A stretch of 37,688 nucleotides of DNA, from assembly GCA_013415565.1 (NCBI GenBank), contig JAAEET010000020.1, forward strand, positions 1 to 37,688. The letters run 5' to 3'. The stretch's first letter is position 1; every line of letters begins with the position of its first letter. The DNA is from Methanomicrobiales archaeon (lineage in GTDB: Archaea; Halobacteriota; Methanomicrobia; Methanomicrobiales; Methanospirillaceae). A program made the position numbers and the translations under genes. This document shows positions 7,809-15,561 of this stretch, one piece after another. The notes under the pieces were generated by a model. It searched no databases. It worked only from the letters and a program-made list of their open reading frames with translations, and was not told the DNA's origin.

Positions 7809-8048
7809 ATGCGTCCGACGCTCAAAGAGGAGCTCGAGTATGCCCTCTGGAAAATAACCGGAATGCCTCTCCGGTTCGATGACCAGGTCATCCCCTGCCT
7901 TTCCCGGGAAATCTCGAAGAAGACAGGAGAGGATTCGGCTGTTATCGGCCAACGCCTCATTCAGCAGATCCAGATGATCGTGAATGAGGATGTGGACCGG
8001 CAGATGAACAGGTGCCGTCCCTGCAGAAAGCATCCGCTAAAGCCCTGA
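7809..8048 (+). CDS. Conserved-looking 79-residue cytoplasmic protein, unknown function
   Basis: A small soluble, mostly helical protein: it opens MRPTLKEELEYALWKITGMPLR, has a central SREISKKTGEDSAVIGQRLIQQIQMIV helix, and ends with a Cys-Arg-Pro-Cys pair and a basic tail (CRPCRKHPLKP). The amphipathic pattern and clear third-position GC preference suggest true coding. I do not recognise the family; the CxxC could bind metal but a single pair is not diagnostic. A TATA-like TTTAAAATATA lies 58-68 bases upstream, and the AT hairpin at 7765-7788 would fall at the 5' end of its message. No good Shine-Dalgarno is visible. Confidence 0.55.
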   Translation: MRPTLKEELEYALWKITGMPLRFDDQVIPCLSREISKKTGEDSAVIGQRLIQQIQMIVNEDVDRQMNRCRPCRKHPLKP

Positions 8049-8104
8049 ATTCCCTGCCGCTATCCCCCGGCCGAAGGAACGCAGACGGGGCCGTCTCCAT
8101 GAAG

Positions 8105-9550
8105 TTATCCCGGGGCTGGTGAAGCCCTGGCTGCCCTCCCGGACGGTATCACCTGGAGTTTTGTGAGCAGCAGAGCAGCCGCATCGGTGAGATAATAGTG
8201 GTTGGCTCTTCCATCCGGTTCATTCCTGATGATACCTTCCGATGAGAGCTCCTGAATGTGCCGGGTTACGGAAGGGCCGGTTATCCCGAGGACTTCCGCA
8301 AGATCTTTTCGCGATACGCCCGGGCGTTCGGATACCAGCATGATGATGCGCCCGGCGGTTCCCGCATTGAGATAGTGGAGGAAGATCTGTTCAAAGGGGG
8401 AGAACATCCCCTGGTTCAGGTAGTAGCGGACCGTTCCAGGGCGCGCAAGATAGGTGATCTTGTCGAAGACAAGGAGCTGGGTCAGGTGATACCGGAGCGT
8501 GTTGATATTCATCTCCAGTCTCCGGGAGAGCGAGACCGCATCAATACCGGGTGCATCGGCAATTGCCTGGAACACCGCTTTTCTGCAGTCGTTTTCAAGC
8601 ACGTTCTTTTTCCTGATTCTCCTGAATCCGAACAGGGAAAATATGAAAAATAATGCTTTTCCAGGAACAGAACCGGGGTCACGGGGAGGTTCTCCCCACG
8701 GATAGGGTGCCGACGGGCTATCCTGCTCCTCCTCCCGTTTCCCCTTGGACCTGGAAGGGGACCCGGAATTCTCCGGCTCGATCCTGGCCGGAGTTTCCGG
8801 GGGGACATTCCGATGGGCCGTATCCCGGTGCGGGTCCCGGGGGGGCTCATGACCCCCTTCCCGCGCAGGGGACCCGAAACTCCCATCTCCCCGGGCGAAC
8901 CCCTGCATGGTATCGGAACCCCATGCCAATCCGCCGGCGGCACCAACAACAGCGATTCCTGCCGAAGGACCAATATTTCCGGCTTGGCCGGATCCGCGGT
9001 CATCACCGGAATTCCTCTGTACCATGCCGGGCACATCCGCGCCTGCACCTGCACCCGGACCGGCGGATTCCACCTTATGTTCATCCATGAAACCGGCTTC
9101 CGTCATCCGGGCCGATCCGGCCGGCTCACCCGGGCCCGGTATTGACACCCGGTCATCGCCTCCATCGCCGGAATCCATGGGTGATCCCCTTCCCTGGCCG
9201 GGGTCCGGGGACGGCCCGGAATCTTGCTGCCCGGACGTCCCTCTGCCGGTATCTCCGGAAATTTCTCCCGGTTGCGGGATGCCGGATCCCATCCCCCCGT
9301 TCGCATCGTTCCCCGGCGCCGTTCCTTCAGCCATGGCCCCCGCCGGGGCTCCGGGGTCCGCGGAAGAAGTGGAAGAACCGGAACCCGAAGGTCCGGATGA
9401 TTCCGGGCCGGCAGCACCGGAAGGTCCGACAGCGTCTGATCCCGCGGTTCCGCTTCCCGCGGCTGAACCGTGCGCCGATGCAGCGCCGGGTACGCAGAGG
9501 ATCAGCACTGCCGTGCATACCAGCAGCAGGAAGAGCCGTGATCGGTGCAT
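8105..9550 (-). CDS. Membrane-anchored winged-helix regulator with Gly/Ser/Pro ectodomain
   Basis: Residues 1-26 are a signal peptide (FLLLVCTAVLILCVPGAASA). Residues 27-295 are low-complexity Gly/Ser/Pro/Asp with almost no hydrophobic core. A weak hydrophobic patch lies at 198-210, and a short hydrophobic stretch at 299-309 (ALFFIFSLFGF) ends in RRIRKK, the positive-inside signature of a membrane anchor. Residues 318-378 form one winged helix (AVSLSRRLEMNINTLRYHLTQL) and 395-455 a second (VSRKDLAEVLGITGPSVTRHIQEL). The layout is outside low-complexity region, membrane, two cytoplasmic DNA-binding domains, as in other archaeal membrane-bound wHTH proteins. It probably represses or activates in response to an envelope cue; targets are unknown. 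The predicted anchor is shorter than usual, so topology is an inference. The opposite strand carries long open frames that I read as shadows of the GC-rich code. Confidence 0.8.
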   Translation of the reverse strand: MHRSRLFLLLVCTAVLILCVPGAASAHGSAAGSGTAGSDAVGPSGAAGPESSGPSGSGSSTSSADPGAPAGAMAEGTAPGNDANGGMGSGIPQPGEISGDTGRGTSGQQDSGPSPDPGQGRGSPMDSGDGGDDRVSIPGPGEPAGSARMTEAGFMDEHKVESAGPGAGAGADVPGMVQRNSGDDRGSGQAGNIGPSAGIAVVGAAGGLAWGSDTMQGFARGDGSFGSPAREGGHEPPRDPHRDTAHRNVPPETPARIEPENSGSPSRSKGKREEEQDSPSAPYPWGEPPRDPGSVPGKALFFIFSLFGFRRIRKKNVLENDCRKAVFQAIADAPGIDAVSLSRRLEMNINTLRYHLTQLLVFDKITYLARPGTVRYYLNQGMFSPFEQIFLHYLNAGTAGRIIMLVSERPGVSRKDLAEVLGITGPSVTRHIQELSSEGIIRNEPDGRANHYYLTDAAALLLTKLQVIPSGRAARASPAPG

Positions 9551-9704
9551 GTCAGCTCGGGTTTATCAGAAAGGATAAAGAAATTTTTGATGCCGGAAGC
9601 TACCTGTTTGAGTACGCGATCTGCCGGGTTGATCCGTGAAGCTGGACGTATGGGATCCCCGGGACCGCTTCCTGCACCGGATTCGGGTTCCAATCGTAAA
9701 TTTC

Positions 9705-9990
9705 ATGGGAGGTCAGGAAAAACTCACCGGCTGGGGAATCCCTGCTCATTGAGGCCGATTATACCAGTGTCTGCGGTTTTTGCGCCTATCGCCCCGTTAT
9801 CGACGAGGTTCTCTGCCAGCGTTGCGGAACCTGTGCCAGGTTCTGCCGGAAGCACTGCATCAGACAACAGCACGGCGGGATGTACCGGCCCGATGACAGC
9901 TGCTGTATCGGCCTCGGCCGGTGCGTGCTTGCCTGCCCGGCGAACACCATCGAACTGGTGCGGGTCGGGGGAATCATGGGCGGGGCCTGA
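9705..9990 (+). pseudogene. Small 4Fe-4S (ferredoxin-like) protein with an apparent frameshift
   Basis: From about 9748 to the TGA at 9988-9990 the frame encodes IEADYTSVCGFCAYR, then CQRCGTCARFCRKHC, a clear CxxCxxCxxxC iron-sulfur motif. A second Cys cluster follows, SCCIGLGRCVLACP, in which the usual second Cys is Leu and an extra Cys precedes. This frame is closed by a TAA at 9697-9699 and has no ATG, GTG or TTG before the cysteines. An ATG at 9705 in the adjacent frame gives MGGQEKLTGWG and stops at 9752. Removing one G from the GGGG at 9733-9736 joins them into a protein of about 94 residues. It is therefore either a recent pseudogene, a sequencing error, or a gene with an unusual start. 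A role as a small electron carrier is inferred. Confidence 0.55.
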
Positions 9991-10147
9991 AGGAATCCCT
10001 GCGTCAGTCCCGGCTCTCCGTGTGCGAGATACAGTTCCGCGCCACGCATCCGGCAGTCCGCTCCCCGACCCGGATCGGAACGGTCGCCTGGAAGAACCGG
10101 TTGTTCAGCGGCAAATAACACGGGGGTGGGCCGGAGGCCCCGCGCAA

Positions 10148-10972
10148 TCACGCTGCATATCCTTCGACCAGGTCCCGGGCCGTGATAATCCCGGCAAAAC
10201 CACCTTTTCCGGTGAGCGGCAATCTCCTGATATGGCGCCCGGCCATGATCCGGGCCGCTTCGTGGATGCTGATGCCGGCCGGGGCGGTGATGAGCGGGGA
10301 AGAGCAGGCCTCTCCGACAGGAGTGTCAAGGGATCGACCCTGCGCAAAGAATTTTGAGAGAAGGTCCCGCTCGGTGAAAATCCCGTCCGGCATCCCGTCA
10401 TGGGTGACGATAACGCTCCCGATTCTCCCCTGCCCCATCACCACCGCCAAGTCGGCGACGGTCTCGTTCTCATCCGCGGTGATGATTCTCTTTGTCATAT
10501 AGTCATCGACGGTCAGGGATGATTCCGGTGCGTCAGGCATTTCCCGGATGAGGTCTGCAGCGGTGATGATCCCCGTCATCTCGCCGCATTCGAAAACGAC
10601 AAGACGCCCTTTCTTCCGGATCATGGTTCGTGCCGCCTCCCGTATCTCGGTGTTCGGGCAAATGGTAATGAGGGGATAGGACATGACCTGCTCAACGGCC
10701 GTCTCTTCCAGGATCAGGCCTCCTGCAAGGACGGTAGAGAGCAGGTCACGCTCGGTTACAATGGCCACAGGTCTTCCGTACTTCACCACTACGAGACTCC
10801 CGATCCGCAGCTCCCCCATGGTGCGGGCCGCTTCCTTCATCGTGGTCTCTGTCGTGGTGGTGACAACATCACGACTCATGATGTCGGTGACTTTCAGGTG
10901 CCGCTTGTATTCCCGGTAGGCACGGTCAACAACGCTGGGGAATGTCATCCCGGGTTTACTCGGTGATACCAT
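10148..10972 (-). CDS. Four-CBS-domain protein
   Basis: Two Bateman modules, four CBS repeats in all, fill the protein: VTDIMSRDVVTTTTETTMKEAA..., VEQVMSYPLITICPNTEIREAA..., VDDYMTKRIITADENETVADLA..., and a last repeat ending MAGRHIRRLPLTGKGGFAGIITARDLVEG. The recurring GIxTxRDLL pattern marks the nucleotide-binding edge. CBS proteins bind AMP, ATP or S-adenosyl ligands and act as energy sensors, usually on a partner. There is no fused catalytic domain, so the partner is unknown. The only preceding residues are a short helical lead (VVDRAYREYKRHLK). A TATA-like GGTTTAAATTATC (minus strand, near 11005-11017) lies about 38 bases before the start. The gene stands alone. Confidence 0.9.
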   Translation of the reverse strand: MVSPSKPGMTFPSVVDRAYREYKRHLKVTDIMSRDVVTTTTETTMKEAARTMGELRIGSLVVVKYGRPVAIVTERDLLSTVLAGGLILEETAVEQVMSYPLITICPNTEIREAARTMIRKKGRLVVFECGEMTGIITAADLIREMPDAPESSLTVDDYMTKRIITADENETVADLAVVMGQGRIGSVIVTHDGMPDGIFTERDLLSKFFAQGRSLDTPVGEACSSPLITAPAGISIHEAARIMAGRHIRRLPLTGKGGFAGIITARDLVEGYAA

Positions 10973-11172
10973 AGGATTTCCCTCGTATTCCAGAGAAGCT
11001 GGTGATAATTTAAACCTTTCTGCGAACCGGCCCGGATGGAAGTCGCGGGCCGGAGGATTTCCCGATGATGATGGTATCCCGCAGGGGTATCTTTTACTGG
11101 TTCAGGGTTCCTGGTCATCGACCCCTCCGGACATTCTCCCGAACCCTGCTCTTTAACTCCCGGTAGATCAGA

Positions 11173-11970
11173 ATGCTCATGGATATGCCCGAACCGTTTC
11201 CTGCAGGGATGGACCAGGTACCCTCCCGAAGCCCGTATCCGGGTGCGGTGTTCTTTCTCCTCCTCTTCTTTCTCCTCTCGATTCTCGGCGGGGGAGTCGC
11301 CGGATCCCTCATCCGGGATCCTCTTGGCCTCCTGATGCTCTCGTATCTCTTCATTGGAGCGGGGGCCGTCGTGCTCCTGTCGTGGCTTGGATGGTGGGCC
11401 AGGGCAGGGTTCAGCAGCCTGGGCCGGCGGCAGGATCTCCTTCTCTACCTTCTGCCGGCAGCAGTCGCTCTCGTCTCCCTCACCGAGGGAGTTTCGGCAG
11501 CAGGATGGCATGAGGTCGCAATGTTCGCCATATTCTCCCTCATCGTTGCATGGACCGAGGAAGCATTCTTCCGGGGACTCATCCTGCAGACCCTGCTCCC
11601 GGCAGGAACCAGGATTGCGGTCGTCGTTTCCGCTGTCCTTTTCGGCCTTCCCCACGTCCTGAATGCATTCGGGGGATTATGGGATCCCCTGTTCGCGATC
11701 GCCAACACCGTCGCCGCCTTCGGCATCGGCATCACGCTCGCGGCTCTCGTGGTCAGGACCGGCACGATCTGGCCTCCGATCCTGATCCATGCCCTGGTGA
11801 ACTTCACCGCCCTGCTTTCCCTCGGATCTCTTGTCGTCCCGGTGCAGACCCCCCTGCAGCTAGCCCTGACGATTTCCGCTGGCGTGGTGCTTGCGGCCTA
11901 TGGAATGTTCCTGATTCGGGGTACAGGTGCACCCGGCGGTGTGAAGGAGGGCCGGGAGAGGAGGATGTAG
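11173..11970 (+). CDS. CPBP-family intramembrane metalloprotease
   Basis: About seven membrane helices carry the CPBP/Abi signature motifs. WTEEAFFRGLILQ (the EExxxR glutamates, near residues 126-132) is followed by SAVLFGLPHVLNAF (FxxxH) and PPILIHALVNFTA (HxxxN). These are the metal-binding and catalytic residues of the CAAX-protease/Rce1 fold, which cleaves peptide bonds inside the membrane. In archaea the substrates are generally unknown; processing of membrane anchors or small peptides is plausible. The C terminus is a basic cytoplasmic tail (GGVKEGRERRM). Two starts are possible, ATG 11173 or ATG 11179. A weak TATA-like CTCTTTAAC near 11150 would place transcription start at the start codon. 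Confidence 0.9.
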   Translation: MLMDMPEPFPAGMDQVPSRSPYPGAVFFLLLFFLLSILGGGVAGSLIRDPLGLLMLSYLFIGAGAVVLLSWLGWWARAGFSSLGRRQDLLLYLLPAAVALVSLTEGVSAAGWHEVAMFAIFSLIVAWTEEAFFRGLILQTLLPAGTRIAVVVSAVLFGLPHVLNAFGGLWDPLFAIANTVAAFGIGITLAALVVRTGTIWPPILIHALVNFTALLSLGSLVVPVQTPLQLALTISAGVVLAAYGMFLIRGTGAPGGVKEGRERRM

Positions 11971-12127
11971 TTTTTAAAGAATACACAGTTGATTGTTACC
12001 TGATTAAAAATTGATTTGATTGGATTCAAATCTCCATATCGGCACTTTCATTCGCGGTTTTATTCTTTTGCCTCTTCAGTATTACGAGAATACCATCAAT
12101 TCCCGGTTCAATCGTTTACTCCAAGGA

Positions 12128-12139
12128 TTTATATATAAT
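12128..12139 (+). promoter_or_regulatory. Strong TATA box before the DUF3303-like gene
   Basis: TTTATATATAAT is a near-consensus archaeal TATA box. Transcription should begin around 12158, leaving a leader of about 45 bases. The leader contains a loose inverted repeat (CCTATCCC near 12160-12167, GGGTAGGT near 12178-12185) and the Shine-Dalgarno GGAGGT. Confidence 0.65.
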
Positions 12140-12203
12140 TTAATGAATATTTATCGGCAACCTATCCCGAAATGAGAGGGTAGGTGAGAGGTGGAGGTAT
12201 CCC

Positions 12204-12461
12204 ATGCTATTCATGACCATGTTCCAGTGGGAACCGGGAAAGACAGAAGAAGTTATGCAGATGCGAACGAAGGAGACTCATCATCCTGGAAGAAAAATAG
12301 TGAAAGAATGGGTCGCACTTGAGACAAATCTGGTTTTCAGGCTGGTAGAAATCACCGATCCTGCAGCTCTTCTCAAAGCGAGCAGCGGCTGGAGCGATCT
12401 TGGTTATATCGAAATGCATCCTGTCATGGAATCAGAAGAAGCTCTCAAGCTGCTGAAATAA
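12204..12461 (+). CDS. DUF3303-like small protein
   Basis: The 85-residue protein has the ferredoxin-like alpha/beta pattern of the DUF3303 family: an opening strand MLFMTMFQWEPGKTEEV, a central strand with NLVFRLVEITDPAALLKASSGWSDLG, and the closing YIEMHPVMESEEALKLL. Members are small dimeric proteins related in fold to Dabb/ABM-type domains. No reaction is established for them. The ATG is fixed by GGAGGT with six-base spacing. The strong TATA box and good ribosome site suggest substantial expression. It appears monocistronic, with a T-rich weak hairpin (ACCAT...ATGGT, 12471-12489) after the stop. Confidence 0.75.
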   Translation: MLFMTMFQWEPGKTEEVMQMRTKETHHPGRKIVKEWVALETNLVFRLVEITDPAALLKASSGWSDLGYIEMHPVMESEEALKLLK

Positions 12462-12790
12462 AGAAGAAGATACCATAATTTTTTCATGGTTTCCCGATTC
12501 CCCGAATTCAAAAGCGCCATATCAGTATGAAATTTTTCGTTTCCGGCCTGAATTGTACCGGATCTCTCTTCATGCATGCAGGGAACTGAGAATCCCATCA
12601 GAATCTTCCTCATACTATGCCTTTTTGAGATACTAACTCTTTATCAAAGGGATTTTACGGATTCAAGATTTAATACCCTATATCTTTGGATTCAGAACCC
12701 GGATAACAATTAAAACGAAAATTATATTGCCCCCTCGATTCTTTTCCCTTTCATGCTGATGAACATCAGCATGGTTAAGGGAGGGATGTA
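12462..12790 (+). promoter_or_regulatory. Regulatory intergenic region with TATA boxes and a 5' hairpin
   Basis: No gene is visible. A T-run hairpin at 12471-12489 closes the upstream unit. Two TATA-like tracts occur: ATTTAATACCC near 12669 and AAAATTATATTG at 12717-12729. The second would start transcription near 12750, directly before an inverted repeat with arms CATGCTGATG (12752-12761) and CATCAGCATG (12764-12773). The repeat would fold as a nine-pair stem with a GAAC loop. The Shine-Dalgarno GGGAGGG (12779-12785) follows at once, so the hairpin would cap the mRNA 5' end. Confidence 0.55.
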
Positions 12791-13612
12791 ATGAAAAAAC
12801 TCGCACTTGTTATCATCATCCTGGCTCTCGTTGCCGGGTATGCGGTCGCAGACCGCGGTATACCCCCGGTACCGGAGACCCAGGGAGTCGTCACTTCCAC
12901 GTCGGTAAATGTGGTCGGCAATTTCGCCTCTGCGACCGAGCTCCAGTGGAGGATTACCACGTATCCTGGCGGACTGCCCGGAATTCTTGGAGACCCCTGG
13001 GACCAGCGTGAGATCTATGAGTCCACCTACACCGAGGACACCCAGACCCAGGGAGTCGGCCTGATGCTCTATGACAAGGAGATGGATGTCGAGACATCCG
13101 GCCAGATCAGCGGGCAGTGGAATATCGAGGCGACCAAGCAGATCGCATTTATCGGCATTGATGGTGCATACGTCGTCTCAAGCGACAACATCATGGTCGA
13201 TGGCGCCGGGTATGATGAGAACACGGAGGACTACGTGATTTGTCCGTTTGCTCCGGCTACCATCACGAGCTTCCCGATGTTCTGTAACCGGGCCGAAGCG
13301 GGCAGTACCATTGATATGACTGTTGCCAACGTCAGGACCACCACCACCGACCGGTTCGTCATGCCGTCGAGCGACCACCCGGTTGAGCTCAACCATGATA
13401 TCCGTGTTTCCGAGCTTGTATCGGATGTGCCGTCCGTCGGCATGGCATCTGCATACATGGAGGTGCTGATCCAGGAAGGCCGCAGCAGTGGTCAGGGCTT
13501 TAACCCCGAGTCCCTCTACGAACGCATAGAATTCAGTGAGGAGACAACCGCTGATGGTGCAATCACGCTCTTTGAGAAACTGATGCACTACGAGTCCGGA
13601 ATGGTACGGTAA
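12791..13612 (+). CDS. Secreted protein of unknown function, probably well expressed
   Basis: A clean signal peptide (MKKLALVIIILALVAGYAVA, cleavage near residue 20) precedes an acidic, beta-rich domain of about 250 residues with few Lys or Arg. Recognisable stretches are VVTSTSVNVVGNFASATELQW, QTQGVGLMLYDKEMDVETSG, AFIGIDGAYVVSSDNIMVDG and VSELVSDVPSVGMASAYMEV. Two Cys (CPFAPATITSFPMFC) could pair. There is no C-terminal anchor. I recognise no family; the repetitive beta character and acidic surface fit an extracellular or cell-surface structural protein. The strong TATA box, 5' hairpin, GGGAGGG ribosome site and terminator suggest an abundant monocistronic product. Confidence 0.75.
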   Translation: MKKLALVIIILALVAGYAVADRGIPPVPETQGVVTSTSVNVVGNFASATELQWRITTYPGGLPGILGDPWDQREIYESTYTEDTQTQGVGLMLYDKEMDVETSGQISGQWNIEATKQIAFIGIDGAYVVSSDNIMVDGAGYDENTEDYVICPFAPATITSFPMFCNRAEAGSTIDMTVANVRTTTTDRFVMPSSDHPVELNHDIRVSELVSDVPSVGMASAYMEVLIQEGRSSGQGFNPESLYERIEFSEETTADGAITLFEKLMHYESGMVR

Positions 13613-13620
13613 GGAAAATA

Positions 13621-13650
13621 ACCCGGGACAGCATCCCGGTCCATTTTTTT
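13621..13650 (+). terminator. GC hairpin plus T7 terminator
   Basis: Stem CCGGGA...TCCCGG (within 13623-13639) is followed by CCATTTTTTT. This is the classic stem-and-U-tract layout directly after the secreted-protein gene. Confidence 0.65.
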
Positions 13651-13685
13651 AAAAACAAAATTATGTCAGAGAAGAAGTTGAGGAA

Positions 13686-13787
13686 TTGAAAAAAGAATTA
13701 CGACGGTTACCATGGGGTTCTATAGAATTTTACCTACGTACCATTTTATTCCCATATCGTATTTTGTTGAGTCGTGATACGGTATGA
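13686..13787 (+). other. Possible small reading frame or gene remnant in an AT-rich stretch
   Basis: From the TAA at 13650 a frame is open to TGA 13785 and reads VREEVEELKKELRRLPWG, then SIEFYLRTILFPYRILLS. That is a helical charged segment followed by a hydrophobic one. The only start codon is TTG 13686 behind GAGG, giving about 33 residues. The order looks protein-like, but there is no good start, so this is weak evidence. Confidence 0.25.
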
Positions 13788-13855
13788 TAAAGTGCTGTTA
13801 TTCCGGAGCATTAACCATGTAAAACTTAATAGATTGACAATGGAGAGAGAAGAAT

Positions 13856-14053
13856 ATGAATAAATTTAGTTGGGTTTTAATTGAAAGTGTTTTGGCAGGT
13901 CTCGGGTTCGGATATGCATTGCTTGTTTATTTAGAGCACTATTCGTCTACATATGTCGAAAGGAGTTATGCATTGACCGTCGCAATGAGTTTTGCATTTG
14001 GAGTGATAATGTCATTGATCGTTATCGGAATGTCATCATCAAGAAGTCGCTAA
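13856..14053 (+). CDS. 65-residue two-helix membrane protein in an AT-rich island
   Basis: MNKFSWVLIESVLAGLGFGY leads into helix 1 (about residues 6-26). A short outside or inside loop (LEHYSSTYVERSY) precedes helix 2 (about 39-58, ALTVAMSFAFGVIMSLIVIGM), and the protein ends SSSRSR. A purine-rich GGAGAGAGAAG lies just before the ATG. Codons are AT-rich (AAT AAA TTT AGT, TTA GAG), unlike almost every neighbour. This suggests recent acquisition or relaxed selection. No family is recognised and no partner is evident. Confidence 0.6.
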   Translation: MNKFSWVLIESVLAGLGFGYALLVYLEHYSSTYVERSYALTVAMSFAFGVIMSLIVIGMSSSRSR

Positions 14054-14173
14054 TTTTTATAATGACGCATTATTCAATTGAATTTCGTTTCCAGGAATCA
14101 AATAAGATTTATTTTAAAGGCTATTCCGTATAGATTCACCATGAAAGCAGGAATAACACCGCGAATGAAAAGT

Positions 14174-14247
14174 GCTGCTATGGGGATTCGAACCCCAGTC
14201 GCGGGCGTGAGAGGCCCGCATGATTGGCCGGACTACACTATAGCAGC
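14174..14247 (-). tRNA. tRNA-Glu (anticodon CUC)
   Basis: The minus strand folds as a full cloverleaf: acceptor GCTGCTA/TAGCAGC, a D arm with GTGTAGTCCGGCCAATCAT typical of archaeal tRNA-Glu, and anticodon stem CGGGC/GCCCG around loop CTCTCAC (anticodon CTC). The T arm is GGGGTTCGAATCCCC. The 3' CCA is not encoded. A short T run (ACTTTTC) follows on the minus strand. There is no intron. Confidence 0.95.
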
Positions 14248-14448
14248 AGGTGCTCTATTATATTCGTAATGTTCGTACTTAAATCTGTTGTTTTCGGTCC
14301 TGCCCGGGGAAAATCCCGGCAGGCTATTGCCGTTTCAGGTTCAGGCCGGTATGTTCCGGCCGGAACCGCGTTCACCGGGCCCGGCAGTCGTACCACCTGA
14401 CCGGCAACGATAAGTTAGTATTTCTGCCCGCACTATAGGTTTAGAACA

Positions 14449-15561
14449 ATGGCGGGCCTTGAGGACGAGATCCGGGAGCTGGAAGAGGAACTCCAGCGGA
14501 CGCCCTACAACAAGGCCACGGCGAAGCATATCGGGCGGGTCAAGGCAAAGATCGCCAGGATGAAGGACGAGGCCGTCGCCCGTGCCATGAGGTCGGCCGG
14601 CGGCGGGGAAGGCTACTCGGTCAAAAAGTCCGGCGATGCAACGGTGGTGCTGGTCGGGTTTCCGTCAACCGGGAAGAGTACGCTCCTCAACAGACTGACC
14701 GGGACCAAGAGCGAGGTGGGAGCCTATGCCTTCACCACGGTCACCGTCGTTCCGGGTGCAATGGATCACAAGGGTGCAAAGATCCAGATTCTCGATATCC
14801 CGGGACTGATCGCCGGTGCGGCAATGGGAAAGGGCCGAGGGAAGGAAGTCATCGGCGTGGTGCGGAGCGCTGATATGATCGTTATGCTGGTCGACGTCTT
14901 CAACTCTTCCCACGTCGACGTGCTCATGAAAGAACTCTACGATGCCGGGATCAGGATCAACAGGCCCAGGCCGGATATCACCATCAAGAAGACCTCGCAC
15001 GGGGGTGTCCGGGTGAGTTCCGTCGGGACCCTCGATCTCGATACCGATGAGATACGGTCCATTTTCGCTGAAAACAAGATGATGAACGCCGACATCCTGA
15101 TCAGGGGCAATGCCACCCAGGACGAGGTCATCGATGCAATGCTCGGAAATCGCATCTATGTACCGGCCATCATCGTCGTGAACAAGATCGATCTCGTCGA
15201 GGAGAGCGAACGAGAGGAGATCATTGCGGATCTCAAAAGCAGGTTCTCTTTCAACCCGGTGATGATATCTGCCCAGACCGGATTCCATATCGGGCAGCTC
15301 AAAGACCGAATCTACGATACGCTCGGGTTCATGCGGGTGTACCTGAAACCCCAGAGCGAGGCGGCCGACCTCGAGGAACCGCTGATCATCCGGAAGGGGA
15401 GCACCATCGAGGACGTCTGCCGGAAACTCCACCGGGACTTCGTCGAGCGGTTCCGGTATGCCCGGGTGTGGGGGCATTCGGTCAAACATCCCGGACAGAG
15501 AGTTGGACTGCCACACCACCTGAAAGAAGGCGACCTGGTCACCATCATCATCGAGCATTGA
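14449..15561 (+). CDS. DRG-family GTP-binding protein with TGS domain
   Basis: An Obg/DRG GTPase of normal archaeal length (370 aa). An N-terminal helical hairpin (about 1-50) is followed by the G domain: G1 GFPSTGKST (70-78), G2 around FTTVTVVPG, G3 DIPG (116-119) and G4 NKID (245-248). The DRG-specific insertion IRINRPRPDITIKKTSHGGV sits at about 168-187. The TGS domain fills about 294-368 (GFMRVYLKPQ ... PLIIRKGSTIEDVCRKLH ... VWGHSVKHPGQRVGLPHHL). DRG proteins associate with ribosomes and are thought to help translation or stalled ribosomes; Lys residues replace the usual GAP need. A TATA-like TTAGTATTTC lies near 14413. The gene stands next to tRNA-Glu on the opposite strand and is probably monocistronic. 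Confidence 0.95.
   Translation: MAGLEDEIRELEEELQRTPYNKATAKHIGRVKAKIARMKDEAVARAMRSAGGGEGYSVKKSGDATVVLVGFPSTGKSTLLNRLTGTKSEVGAYAFTTVTVVPGAMDHKGAKIQILDIPGLIAGAAMGKGRGKEVIGVVRSADMIVMLVDVFNSSHVDVLMKELYDAGIRINRPRPDITIKKTSHGGVRVSSVGTLDLDTDEIRSIFAENKMMNADILIRGNATQDEVIDAMLGNRIYVPAIIVVNKIDLVEESEREEIIADLKSRFSFNPVMISAQTGFHIGQLKDRIYDTLGFMRVYLKPQSEAADLEEPLIIRKGSTIEDVCRKLHRDFVERFRYARVWGHSVKHPGQRVGLPHHLKEGDLVTIIIEH

Noticed and set aside
8653-9639. Several plus-strand frames rich in Pro and Ser opposite the membrane-bound regulator
   Set aside because: They are complements of Gly/Ser/Pro codons in the ectodomain; none has a ribosome site or fold.
9545-10357. A 270-codon plus-strand frame covering the iron-sulfur gene and part of the CBS gene
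   Set aside because: It runs through two other genes in the wrong frame and has no consistent domain; the Cys motifs lie in another frame.
14078-14269. A 63-codon plus-strand frame through the tRNA-Glu gene
   Set aside because: It overlaps a complete cloverleaf on the minus strand and its content is the tRNA complement.
14665-15558. A 297-codon minus-strand frame opposite the DRG GTPase
   Set aside because: The GTPase frame has all G motifs and the TGS domain; the antisense is acidic low-complexity.
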